From the NCBI GenBank assembly GCA_021787035.1, contig JAJYMM010000080.1:1-62428 (forward strand): DNA of 62,428 nucleotides, given 5' to 3'. The position numbers and the translations under genes are program-made. Of this stretch, positions 54,392 to 62,325 are shown piece after piece (the first letter of the stretch is position 1; each line of letters opens with the position of its first letter). The notes beneath the pieces were generated by a model. The model had not been told where the DNA came from, searched no databases, and saw nothing but the letters and a program-made list of their open reading frames with translations. This DNA comes from Actinomycetes bacterium (GTDB taxonomy: Bacteria; Actinomycetota; Acidimicrobiia; Acidimicrobiales; Palsa-688).

Positions 54392-54577
54392 CTAAAGCTG
54401 TCGGGACCTTTTGAGCAAAACGGCTATCCTGCCCTCAGATAGGGTGATCATCCCGACCGCTTCCCAACCTCGCTCGCCCTCCTGGTTGAGCGCATGGATT
54501 GCCGCAGAGGCGCCCGGCGCGTGGGTAGCGGGCTGGAAGCTAGGGAGCTCTAGGATGAGGTACTCCCAGGCGGTCAT
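54392..54577 (-). CDS. Small DUF4177-like protein
   Basis: A 61-residue protein: WEYLILELPSF at the start, LNQEGERGWEAVGMI and a C-terminal VLLKRSRQL, the WEY...GWE.V...LKR pattern of DUF4177. Function unknown; relatives are small cytosolic beta-rich proteins. GGTGGAGGG sits directly before the ATG. It converges on the structured RNA candidate. Confidence 0.75.
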   Translation of the reverse strand: MTAWEYLILELPSFQPATHAPGASAAIHALNQEGERGWEAVGMITLSEGRIAVLLKRSRQL

Positions 54578-54839
54578 CCCTCCACCATAGCCTGTGCCGG
54601 TGCTCGGTCCGGGAGACGACAGTGAGCCTCGTTGGGGTTACTAGCGCACCGGCGTAGCTGGACGAACGCATTGGCGATACTCAGGCCAGCTCTCTCTGCG
54701 GGCATACCTTTAACGTGTGCGATCAGGGCCCGGCTTTTGGGGGGTGCCGGTGACGGCCGTCGTTGTTGGGACGCCAGGTTATCGAAGCTAGCCGATGGGC
54801 ATCCCCGAATTGCCTTTGATCCCCCGATAGTCTCACCTC

Positions 54840-55529
54840 ATGGACGACGCGCAGATCCGCAGCCGCGACGACGCTGTCGCCTGGGGAATTCAGTCGCACC
54901 ACGAGCCCCGCTGGCCGGCCCTCCTCGCTGTCTTGGCCGCCGTTGCGCTCCAACTCATATTACCCCAGACGCTCATCCGAGGGCTTGGAAACCGTGCGCT
55001 GATCCCAGCTCTTGAAGGAGCACTGCTCGTCGTTCTCCTGATTGCCAACCCCGGTCACATCTCTGCCGAACAGAGGCGCCTCCGCTCAGTCAGCGTCGCA
55101 TTGATTTCCCTCATCACTATCGCCAACTTCGTTTCGCTCATGGAGCTCATCCACGCTCTCCTCTACGTCGCCAAGACCGCAGGACGACCACTCGTGTATG
55201 CGTCAGTCCCGGTCTGGCTCACCAACGTCATCGTGTTCGGGCTCTGGTATTGGGAGCTCGACCGCGGCGGGCCTGCCGCAAGGCAGGAGCCAGAGCGCCG
55301 TCACGCTGACTTCCTCTTCCCGCAAATGTCCACGCCGGGCTCGGCACCCGGATGGGTCCCGAGCTTCCTTGACTACCTCTACACGTCGTTCACCAACGCC
55401 ACCGCGTTCAGCCCGACCGACACTATGCCGCTCACCGCTTGGGCCAAGTTCCTCATGATGCTGCAGTCCCTGGCCGCACTGGTGACTGTCGCTGTGGTCG
55501 TTTCGCGCGCCGTGAATATCCTGGGCTGA
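54840..55529 (+). CDS. Membrane protein with channel-like C-terminal loop, function unknown
   Basis: A 229-residue protein with about five to six hydrophobic segments (LLAVLAAVALQLILPQTLI, LEGALLVVLLIANPG, SVALISLITIANFVSLMELIHALLYVA, VWLTNVIVFGLWYWELD and the C-terminal MMLQSLAALVTVAVVVSRAVNIL). Between the last two lies YLYTSFTNATAFSPTDTMPLT, placed like the re-entrant pore loop of two-TM ion channels, but the TVGYGD filter is replaced by TAFSPTD. Such proteins occur widely in actinobacteria as hypotheticals. Transport activity is speculative. Confidence 0.65.
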   Translation: MDDAQIRSRDDAVAWGIQSHHEPRWPALLAVLAAVALQLILPQTLIRGLGNRALIPALEGALLVVLLIANPGHISAEQRRLRSVSVALISLITIANFVSLMELIHALLYVAKTAGRPLVYASVPVWLTNVIVFGLWYWELDRGGPAARQEPERRHADFLFPQMSTPGSAPGWVPSFLDYLYTSFTNATAFSPTDTMPLTAWAKFLMMLQSLAALVTVAVVVSRAVNILG

Positions 55530-55555
55530 GGCTGCAATCCGACTGCCGCATGGCG

Positions 55556-55856
55556 CGGCGCCGGGTGGTACGGGCGCCGGATGGAACGGCGAGGCCAGCA
55601 GGGACGGACGGACGCTAGCCGCCAGCGGCGAGCCGGGGCTCGACCAAAGGCGGCTAGCACTCCCCCACAGTTATAGCCCCCGTAAACAGTCGGGCGGAGG
55701 TTGCGCCGGTTAGTCACCCCTGCGGGCCCCACGCGATCCAGCGGCTCACCGAACGGCGGATGCCGTCGGCCTCGGCCGCCTAAGTCAGCCAAGTGTCGGT
55801 GCCGGCCACTGCTACCCGCTGTTAGGCGGGTCGTCAGTCAACCGGCACCGTTTTTC
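55556..55856 (+). ncRNA. Candidate structured RNA or long 3' UTR ending in an intrinsic terminator
   Basis: Stems: CGGCGCC/GGCGCCG (55556-55562/55573-55579); GCTAGCCGCC/GGCGGCTAGC (55614-55623/55649-55658) with an inner GAGC/GCTC hairpin; and the terminator hairpin at 55798-55856. The body between 55660 and 55795 has no clear stems by eye. It follows the membrane-protein stop by 26 bp, so it may be that gene's 3' UTR rather than an independent RNA. No known family recognised. Confidence 0.45.
55798..55856 (+). terminator. Intrinsic terminator with nested stem and T5 tract
   Basis: CGGTGCCGG (55798-55806) pairs perfectly with CCGGCACCG (55843-55851), enclosing ACTG/CAGT and ACCCGC/GCGGGT, followed by TTTTT (55852-55856). 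It is the clearest rho-independent terminator in the window. Confidence 0.8.
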
Positions 55857-55904
55857 CTCAGTAACATTTGCTCAGCTTAAGGTGGTTGCGCTCAAAACTA
55901 CAGG

Positions 55905-57626
55905 CTAGGTCCCCGCGATAGCCGCCACCGGCAGGTTGGAGCCGAGGCCGGCCGGTTTACCCCATGCGCTGGCATCTCCAAAGCCGTAGACATGCCCGCC
56001 AGCACCGGCCATGTAATATCCGCCATTGTCGGGGCTGAGGGCGAGGCCCACTATGTTGGACACTTTGATGCCCTCTCCAGGCAACGAGCCGTGGAACTTC
56101 GCTCCTGTACCGAAATTGAAAGCGCCACCGTCCGCGCCTACGAGTATGTACCCGCGTCCGGTGGAAGAGGGCAGAATGGCCCGGATATCGTGCACGTGTT
56201 TGCCTATGCCCGGCAGCGAGCCGTAAAAGCGGGTGGTCCCAAAGGTGAAGACGCCGCCATCAGACCCCACCAGTAGGTAACCCCTGCCGCCCGGCGAGGC
56301 CACCATGCCCACCACGTCTCTTACGTGGAGGCCGAGGCCAGGCACCGACCCGTGAAACTTGGCGTCGCCAAAGGTAAAGAAGCCCCCATCCGCGCCCACG
56401 AGATAGTACCCGTGGCCGTCGGTCGTGGGAGCGATAGCCACTACGTCCATGACGTGCTTACCGAGGTTGGGCAAGTCGCCGTAGAACTTGGCATCACCGG
56501 CGGTCCTCACCGTGCCGTTGGCCGTGACCATCCAGTAGCCCTTGGCGCTCGGGGTGGCTGCCATGCCTACTAGTGGCCCCGTGGTGCTCGACGTAGCCAT
56601 CCCGCCGAGCGATAGCGCGGCTCCCGAGCCGTACACCTGGCCACCGCGGGTGGCGAGCCAGTAACCGGGCAACGGGAGCTTGACAACCTCGGTCGAGATG
56701 CCTGAAGAGGAGGGCGCGAAAAGAAGGTGGCCCGAGAAGAAGGCCTGAACCCCGAGGTGATCGCCGGAGAAGTACGTGGTCGAGCAGACGGCCTGGCCGG
56801 TTGTAATGCTGACCGGGACCTTGTTGCAGCCTAGTACAGGCGCCCGGTTGCCAAAGAAGTTGACGGTGCCTCCGCTCGGCAGGGGGACGACCTTGGCCGT
56901 GTAGGTGACAGCCTGGCCCACTGAGGCCGGGTTCGCCGATGAGGAAAGCGACGTGGTGGTCCTCGCCGTGGTGGGCCGCGTGGTCGTGGTCGTTGACTTG
57001 GTCGTTGTCTTGGTAGTGGACGTGGCGTTCAGGTTCAGCTCGTCGATGGACCACCAGTGGGAAGTGGTCGAAGCGGTAAGCACGACCTTGATGTAGTGCG
57101 CCGTCTGGGTGGGGAAGCTTACGATCTCGGGTGTCGCGGTACCCGTGCAGGTAGCGACGCTGGCCCAGGACGTATTGTTCGTAGAGACCTGCAGCTCATA
57201 TCCCCTGGCATAATCGGTGGGCGAGTTGGGTGACACCATCGAAAGTTCTTGGAAGGACTGCATAGCACCCAGGTTCACCTCGAGGTACAAGCCCGGGGCC
57301 TGGTGCTCGTTAGTGCTGAAACGGGTTGCCAGCTTTCCGTCCAATGCGTTAGCAGGCACGTTTGCACTACCGGACGGAGCGTTAGTGCTGGCCGTCCAAG
57401 CGGTACGGCTGAGGGCCGTCCCGCTCACCGGAGCAGAGCAGTCCGTACCAGGAGCGGTTGTCTTGGTCGTTGTGGTTGTTGTGCTTGTTGGCGTCGTCGT
57501 TGTGGTCGCCGCCGAAGCCGAAGAAATTGTGGGGGCCAAGAAGCCGACCACCATTATAAGTGGCGCGAGCGACGTGGCGCTCGCTGTTGCATGCCGGAAC
57601 CGCCGGCTGTGCTGTCGAAAGGTCAT
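55905..57626 (-). CDS. Secreted protein: discoidin-like domain, Ig-like domain and propeller repeats
   Basis: A 573-residue exported protein. Signal segment ATSLAPLIMVVGFLAPTISSASA (about 17-39); Thr-rich linker; an F5/8 type C (discoidin)-like domain (about 60-200: NALDGKLATRFSTNEHQAPGLYL fits a ligand-binding galactose/phospholipid fold); a second Thr linker; an Ig-like bacterial domain (about 225-310); then about five ~47-residue repeats of the form GYYLVGADGGFFTFGDAKFHGS...VRDVVGM that should close a beta-propeller. Likely surface adhesion or polysaccharide binding; no catalytic residues seen. GGAGTAAAAG precedes the ATG. Such repeats are frequent in Acidimicrobiia (inference). Confidence 0.8.
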   Translation of the reverse strand: MTFRQHSRRFRHATASATSLAPLIMVVGFLAPTISSASAATTTTTPTSTTTTTTKTTAPGTDCSAPVSGTALSRTAWTASTNAPSGSANVPANALDGKLATRFSTNEHQAPGLYLEVNLGAMQSFQELSMVSPNSPTDYARGYELQVSTNNTSWASVATCTGTATPEIVSFPTQTAHYIKVVLTASTTSHWWSIDELNLNATSTTKTTTKSTTTTTRPTTARTTTSLSSSANPASVGQAVTYTAKVVPLPSGGTVNFFGNRAPVLGCNKVPVSITTGQAVCSTTYFSGDHLGVQAFFSGHLLFAPSSSGISTEVVKLPLPGYWLATRGGQVYGSGAALSLGGMATSSTTGPLVGMAATPSAKGYWMVTANGTVRTAGDAKFYGDLPNLGKHVMDVVAIAPTTDGHGYYLVGADGGFFTFGDAKFHGSVPGLGLHVRDVVGMVASPGGRGYLLVGSDGGVFTFGTTRFYGSLPGIGKHVHDIRAILPSSTGRGYILVGADGGAFNFGTGAKFHGSLPGEGIKVSNIVGLALSPDNGGYYMAGAGGHVYGFGDASAWGKPAGLGSNLPVAAIAGT

Positions 57627-58238
57627 CTTTTACTCCTATTCCAAGTGTCAAAAGTTGCTAGTAGCTGGTTGGTCTTTCCCGTCAGGGGGCGCGCCGTGCA
57701 CACCTGCGCTAGGTGAGAATGTCGCATCGCGCCACTTAGCCTTGGGCGCAAGCGTGTGCCGAGCAAGGTCAGGGACCGCGAAGCCGTCTGAATGGCGACG
57801 CCGAAAACACCCAGGCGAGGGTGCGGGTCAGGTGGCCCTGCGATAAGCCTAATCAGTTATCCGATGTTCATCTGCGGCCTCCCCGGTTGACGAATTACCA
57901 GGGTCTGGGGCAACGCATTCACAACGAACGGACTACGAACTGGTCCCGCTCCGGTACGGGACCTTTGGCCCCAGCGTACACGGGGCCATGGAACAAGCGT
58001 CACAATATTTCTGGTACTTCGGTAGCCCTTTGACGCCTGGAGCGGGTGGCTACCATAACGGAATGCGCTAGGCGGCACTGCGTTTTTTTGGTGGGCGCTC
58101 AGAGCCAGCGTTCGACCAAGTTTGGCATGAGCTCAAGGCCCGCCGGCATCTCGGTCACCGGTCGTCCCCGCCGTGGTCGTAGCCCCTCCAGGGGCTTTGG
58201 CGTTCGCGCACCGCAGCGAGCGCGTGGCGGCTGCGGGG
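57627..58238. other. 612-bp intergenic region, no gene seen
   Basis: Upstream region of the secreted propeller protein on the left and downstream of the sigma-like gene on the right. The few open frames are short, overlap on both strands and match nothing. One hairpin (57942-57963) is listed separately; a T7 run at 58085-58091 follows an unconvincing stem. Confidence 0.5.
57942..57963. terminator. GC hairpin GGTCCCG/CGGGACC followed by TTT
   Basis: GGTCCCG (57942-57948) and CGGGACC (57957-57963) pair perfectly across 8 bases, then TTT on the plus strand. The stem is identical to that at 9777-9793, and both loops start with CTC. Confidence 0.4.
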
Positions 58239-58619
58239 TTACGTGGCCATGGTCGCGTGCACCGCCTCGAGCCCGGCCCGGACGTACCGACGGAACATGA
58301 TCACGGAAATGCCGAGCAAGCGGGCCGCCTCTCGCTCGCGCCGGCCACCGAGCACGAGGGCGATCGCCTCTTGCTCGTGGGGTGAGAGCGCACCCGCGCG
58401 AAACGGCCCCGGCTCGGCGGCCGGCAACGCTTGTCGCCTTTGGCCCGTCCGGTGGACGTGGGCCGCCAAGGCCCGCCATAGTCGAGGCCGGCAAGTGTGG
58501 GTGAACTTAGGGTCCCGGCACACGTCGATGAAGGCACTGATTACCGCTTGCTGAGCACCCTCAGGATCGCCGGAGTCTAAGTAGGCTAGGGCGTAGAGGG
58601 CATCGAGATGGCCGAACAT
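58239..58619 (-). CDS. Small sigma-factor-like HTH protein
   Basis: About 126 residues. The N-terminal helices (FGHLDALYALAYLDSGDPEG, AVISAFIDVCRDP) recall ECF region 2; the C-terminal LSPHEQEAIALVLGGRREREAARLLGISVIMFRRYVRAGLEAVH is a region 4-like HTH with the ExxAxLLGIS turn. It is shorter than normal ECF sigma factors (170-200 residues) and lacks a clear -10-binding region, so it may be a sigma-derived regulator or a reduced gene. ATG 58619 starts at the conserved part with GAGGGG just before it; the longer frame upstream is low-complexity. Confidence 0.6.
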   Translation of the reverse strand: MFGHLDALYALAYLDSGDPEGAQQAVISAFIDVCRDPKFTHTCRPRLWRALAAHVHRTGQRRQALPAAEPGPFRAGALSPHEQEAIALVLGGRREREAARLLGISVIMFRRYVRAGLEAVHATMAT

Positions 58620-59159
58620 CCCCTCGGCGGGCCGGCTGCAGCGGCCTCTTGGCGCCCGGCACCTGATCGGCGCGACCGCGTCCGCTCGCCATCTGCAGGC
58701 GCGAGCAATCGGGGTGGACGGGGCCAGAGAAGCGTCGGGGACACCCGACGTCCAGTTGAGAAGGCGGGAGGGTAAATTCAAGCGCGGCGCGCCGAACCAA
58801 GAGCAAGTAGACCCCCGCTTGGCGAAAGAGCGCAGCCGCCAGAACTGCCATCGTGGAACCAATTTTCGCTGCTCCTGTTCCTGTGCCTTTCGAGCATGAC
58901 ACTCGATGTCGCGTTACCGGGATCTAGAGCAACGGTGGGGGCCGCTGGCCTCGTTCGGCGAGCCTACCACCAGCGCCATCGCGCCGCAAGCGCCACGCAC
59001 TCGCTCCGCCGCCGCTCCTTGGCCGCCGCTCCTTGGCCGCCGCTCCTTGGCCGGCACTCCTTGGGCGGCACTCCTTGGGCGGCACTCCTTGGGCGGCACT
59101 CCTTGGGCGGCACTGCGAGCTAATCATTGCGCCCGTAGCTCTCGCCGCGGGTGCAGCCC
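58620..59159. other. 540-bp intergenic region with a 14-bp tandem repeat
   Basis: Apart from the array at 59009-59114 I see no gene or regulatory site. It separates two minus-strand genes. Confidence 0.5.
59009..59114. repeat. 14-bp tandem repeat (CCGCCGCTCCTTGG and variant GCGGCACTCCTTGG), 7.6 units
   Basis: Units start at 59009, 59023, 59037, 59051, 59065, 59079, 59093 and partially 59107. The first three and last four units form two sequence subtypes joined by one hybrid unit, suggesting growth by slippage from different founders. It lies 45 bp beyond the stop of the ParB-like gene. Confidence 0.92.
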
Positions 59160-59666
59160 TCAGGCGGGCGCAGCCGTTGGGCCCGGCCCCTGCTCGGCGA
59201 GGGAACCGCGCTCCCCTCCGCTCACGATCCGGCAAGGGATCTCTGCATCCTCGTCCAAATGGTAGCTGGCGCAGATCCGGTGATAGCCGTCGGCGATGGC
59301 GAGAGGGACACCAGCGCCGAGCACGCCCCGCACGAGAAGCACAGGAGAGAGGCGCTCGCCAGAACGCGCCTTCGCGAGGTCTGAGGCAACGTGGAAGTTC
59401 TCCGGCGGGAGCAACGGCAAGGAGCTGGCCCGGAGGAGATCCTTGGCCTTGCGGTGCTCGAGCGGTGCCGACTGCAAGGCGGACACGAGGGCGGCCGCGT
59501 CTTTTTCTTGTAGCAGGAGGCTCAGGTAGTCTGCCGCCGCGGGGAAGTCGTGCTCGTCCGGATCCTTCTTCCAATGCTGCTTCTGCAGGCGCTTCCCGTC
59601 CTTACTCACGCCGCGCGCGGCCTCCTTGATCCCACCTTTAGCGGCCTTGGCCTCCCGCTTTCCCAC
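59160..59666 (-). CDS. ParB/sulfiredoxin-like fold protein
   Basis: A 168-residue basic, cytosolic protein. The C-terminal half reads LPPENFHVASDLAKARSGERLSPVLLVRG, then VPLAIADGYHRICASYHLDE, similar to the ParB-like nuclease fold (the GxxR-type motif here is DGYHRICA). The N-terminal 40 residues are Lys/Arg-rich, suggesting nucleic-acid contact. Widespread in actinobacteria as a hypothetical; function unknown. It starts 9 bp after the aquaporin stop. Confidence 0.68.
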   Translation of the reverse strand: MGKREAKAAKGGIKEAARGVSKDGKRLQKQHWKKDPDEHDFPAAADYLSLLLQEKDAAALVSALQSAPLEHRKAKDLLRASSLPLLPPENFHVASDLAKARSGERLSPVLLVRGVLGAGVPLAIADGYHRICASYHLDEDAEIPCRIVSGGERGSLAEQGPGPTAAPA

Positions 59667-59675
59667 AAGGGCACC

Positions 59676-60644
59676 TCAGCCTTTCGCCGGATCCGCGGGA
59701 CGGCGCTCGAGCACGAGCGTACCGAGGCTTCCTTGGGCCGCCCGGGCCGCGGCAGCGTCATGGCCCCGCCCACGCAACATGTAGGCAACACCCACGGCGA
59801 CCAACATCCCGAGCGCCGGCCCCGCGAGGTACACCCAGTAGGCCGAGTAGCTGCCTGTCACCACGTCGGGGGCTAGCGAACGCACCGGGTTCATCGACGC
59901 ACCGCTCACGGGACTTGCCCACAGGCCGGCAAGGGCGATGTAACCCCCGACGGCTAGCGCGGAGAGCGCGCCAACATTTTGGGCTCCAGAAGCCGTGCCG
60001 AGGATGGTCGTTAGCAGCCCGAAGGTGAGCAGTCCCTCCATGAACACGGCTTGGGCGTCGCCAATATGAGGACCGGGGTACGTGGCACCGAGGCCGCCTA
60101 CCTTGCCGAACATCGCCCAGAGGAAGAGGCACGCGAGCAAGCCGCCGACGACCTGGAACAGGACGTAGGCGGGGACCCGCCTCCAGGGGAACTCCAAGCG
60201 GAGCGCAAAGGCGACGCTGACCACCGGGTTGAGGTGGGCACCCGACACCGCACCGGTCGCGAGTATGAGCGCCATGACCATGAGCCCGGGGGCGACGACC
60301 GCGGGCACCCTGCCTATCGCACCGCCGCTCGTGGCGTCGATCACGTCTGCTCCCGCGGCGACCACGACGAGGAAAAAAGTCCCTACCAGCTCCGCGAAGA
60401 GCCGGCGCCACTCGTACGAGAGGTCGGAAAAGTCCCGCACCCACGGCGGTGCGTCACCGAAGACCGCGCGGGCGAGCGCCGGCGATATCTCCCTTGGGCC
60501 GCTGACCGTGCCCTCTGCCGGGTCGGCCGTGACGGGGCTGGGTTCGCTAGCCAACGCTGTTGAGCGTAGCCCTAGCCAGCAGGCTCTGCCACAGGCGGCC
60601 TGCCGAGGTAGCCACGGATATGCACTCCCGCTCCCGTGGGCCAC
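59676..60644 (-). CDS. MIP-family aquaporin/glycerol channel with NPV/NPV motifs
   Basis: About 300 residues, six membrane spans beginning at LFAELVGTFFLVVVAAGADV. The two half-helix motifs are SGAHLNPVVS and SGASMNPVRS; both have NPV where canonical aquaporins have NPA. The remaining scaffold (GGLLACLFLWAMFG, GYIALAGLWASPVSG) is normal, so the channel is probably functional with altered selectivity. Start uncertain: GTG 60644 gives an odd 30-residue leader; TTG 60554 just before ASEPSPVTADPAEG is the alternative. Confidence 0.83.
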   Translation of the reverse strand: MAHGSGSAYPWLPRQAACGRACWLGLRSTALASEPSPVTADPAEGTVSGPREISPALARAVFGDAPPWVRDFSDLSYEWRRLFAELVGTFFLVVVAAGADVIDATSGGAIGRVPAVVAPGLMVMALILATGAVSGAHLNPVVSVAFALRLEFPWRRVPAYVLFQVVGGLLACLFLWAMFGKVGGLGATYPGPHIGDAQAVFMEGLLTFGLLTTILGTASGAQNVGALSALAVGGYIALAGLWASPVSGASMNPVRSLAPDVVTGSYSAYWVYLAGPALGMLVAVGVAYMLRGRGHDAAAARAAQGSLGTLVLERRPADPAKG

Positions 60645-60664
60645 GCAGCCAGCGCGAGGCTCCG

Positions 60665-61165
60665 TCAGCGGCGGGCAAGACGCCGCCCGCTCGGGGTAGA
60701 GGGCGGGGTGTAATTGAGCTCGAAGTGGTGGTAAAGAGCTGACTCGTCTGCTTGAGAAAGCTCGTCGCCGTGCAACTCGATGTCGGGCGCGGAGCGGACC
60801 TGCTCCTTGGTTGCCGTGACCACCAGGCTATCTGGGCCGACGCGAACCCCGCCCAGGGGCACGAAGGTCAAGTGACGGCCGATGATGCCTTCCTTGACTG
60901 TTCCGAACTGAGGCTGGTCAGTCTCGACGTCGACGTACACTTCTCGGAGCTTGCCGATCTTGTCGCCTTTGCTATCGATGAGCAGCCTCCCCCGCCATTG
61001 GGCGGCGCTCCAGCTGGCATGGCCCTGATCTACTGACGTGCCGGTCTCTTCGGACGTGCCGGTCTCTTCGGACGTGCCGGTCTCTTCGGACGTGCCGACA
61101 TCTTCGTCTCCAATCTCGGGCCCGCCTGCGTTGTCGCCGGGCCCGTCATCCATGAGCTCGCTCAT
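60665..61165 (-). CDS. PRC-barrel domain protein with acidic repeat linker
   Basis: About 166 residues. N-terminal acidic stretch with four copies of a six-residue repeat (GTSEET), then a PRC-barrel (GRLLIDSKGDKIGKLREVYVDVETDQPQFGTV, about 65-95; RHLTFVPLGGVRVGPDSLVV follows). PRC-barrel proteins bind RNA or membranes and often respond to stress in actinobacteria. ATG 61165 is chosen; a TTG upstream at 61192 is possible. The linker repeat is coded by an 18-bp array. Confidence 0.78.
   Translation of the reverse strand: MSELMDDGPGDNAGGPEIGDEDVGTSEETGTSEETGTSEETGTSVDQGHASWSAAQWRGRLLIDSKGDKIGKLREVYVDVETDQPQFGTVKEGIIGRHLTFVPLGGVRVGPDSLVVTATKEQVRSAPDIELHGDELSQADESALYHHFELNYTPPSTPSGRRLARR
61035..61106. 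repeat. 18-bp tandem repeat inside the PRC-barrel gene
   Basis: Units GACGTGCCGGTCTCTTCG start at 61035, 61053 and 61071; the fourth (61089) has changes. In the minus-strand gene they encode GTSEET-type hexapeptides. Confidence 0.92.
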
Positions 61166-61829
61166 GAAACGAACCTGCGACGGTTGTCCCAAGGGTCATT
61201 GTGCACCGGGGCCAGCACCAGGTGAGCTGTCCGACGGCCACCAGGATGTTGGGCTCGGAGAATCGGGCTCCAGCGTGCCCGGCGTTTGCCGCCAAAACAG
61301 TGTCGGTCCGCCAGACATGACAAGCCGGTCCTTATGCCCCGTAGAAATCGGGTTGCGCTCTTTCTCACAAGTACCTCCACTTTGCTCTCACGCGTCGCCG
61401 GGGACCGGGGCAACAGCGGTGCACCACGAGGTGCGTCTAGATTGAGTGTACGGCCTTTCGTTGACAAAGGCGGTGGCAGCGGTGCCCTCATCGCCACTGC
61501 AGTGCCAGCGCACGGTTTCTCGAGCCACTGGGCAGCCGTGTCCGAGGTACCGGCATCAGGCGTACCCCCGTGATGCCTTGCGCCGGCGCGCGATACCGGC
61601 GCGGAAAGTTTGTTTCCCCCCGAGTTCATTGATGCTCGGCGGGGGGTACACTTGCCACGGAGCACTTCGCTGCGGCCTGTGTCCCCGGCCCCCGGCACGA
61701 CTAGAGCAAGGCTGAGGTCGACTGTGAAAGGGCGGCCCAGCCAGTTCCTTCGAGGCCCCTTGCGAAAAGACTGAAGTGTTCCTTTGGACATCCGGACATC
61801 CGTCCTGGAATGGAAAGAGGTACCGTTTA
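61166..61829. other. 664-bp intergenic region, no gene recognised
   Basis: Divergent spacer between the PRC-barrel gene and the small membrane protein. One GC hairpin (CCCCCCGAG / CTCGGCGGGGGG, about 61616-61646, with a GGC bulge) stands out. Open frames on both strands overlap each other and resemble nothing. Confidence 0.5.
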
Positions 61830-61991
61830 ATGGTCATCGTGCTGGCACTGTTGGTGGTCCTGTTCTTCCTGGGAATTGGCTTCGTCGCGCATTTATTGTG
61901 GGTCGCAGCGTTCATTTTCCTTGTCGTCTGGCTCGTCGGGCTCGCAGTGGGACGCGGCCGGCGCGGCAGGCACCACTTCTATCACTGGTGA
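61830..61991 (+). CDS. Very small hydrophobic membrane protein (53 residues)
   Basis: Starts MVIVLALLVVLFFLGIGF, then LLWVAAFIFLVVWLVGLAVG and a basic tail GRGRRGRHHFYHW. Two closely spaced membrane segments with a positively charged cytosolic end. Similar tiny proteins (DUF5670-like) occur across actinobacteria and Firmicutes, often near stress genes; function unknown. AGAGG lies upstream of ATG 61830; the longer frame from 61776 has no ribosome site. Confidence 0.65.
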   Translation: MVIVLALLVVLFFLGIGFVAHLLWVAAFIFLVVWLVGLAVGRGRRGRHHFYHW

Positions 61992-62325
61992 GTCCTTTCA
62001 CTGCGGAGCTGCAAAGCAACGCCTGGGCGGGACGATTTAAGGGCCCCGGCGGACTGGCGGCCCGAACCGTTTCAAGAGGTTCGCGACCAGGTCCGTGCGG
62101 ACTTCGATGTCTGAGAAACGCGTCGCAAGGGTGCGGAGATCGGAGTAGGCCGGCCAGGTTGGAAGGGCGCGACCGGCACGTCTACAGTGGCCGCGACCGG
62201 ACAACGGCCCCCGACGCTCCGACGCTCGCGGTTATCGAAACGACCAGAAAGTTGCTCGGGCAGCAGTCAGCGCCTGGCGGTCTGCTCCCCCTCAGCCCAC
62301 GCCTGCGCAGCATCGGCACAGGCCC
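61992..62325. other. 334-bp intergenic region, nothing recognised
   Basis: Between the small membrane protein and the partial gene at the right edge. No repeats, hairpins or homologous open frames noticed. Confidence 0.45.

Noticed and set aside
53736..54395. 219-codon plus-strand frame over the structured RNA region
   Set aside because: Antisense to the EamA gene at its start, Arg/Pro-rich, no domain or ribosome site; high GC produces such frames readily.
57217..57846. 209-codon plus-strand frame at the propeller-protein 5' end
   Set aside because: Antisense to a gene with a clear signal peptide and domains; valine-rich run merely mirrors the Thr codons.
58062..58092. Terminator at the T7 run
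   Set aside because: No convincing stem precedes the T tract; only short imperfect pairing around GCGC/GCGGC.
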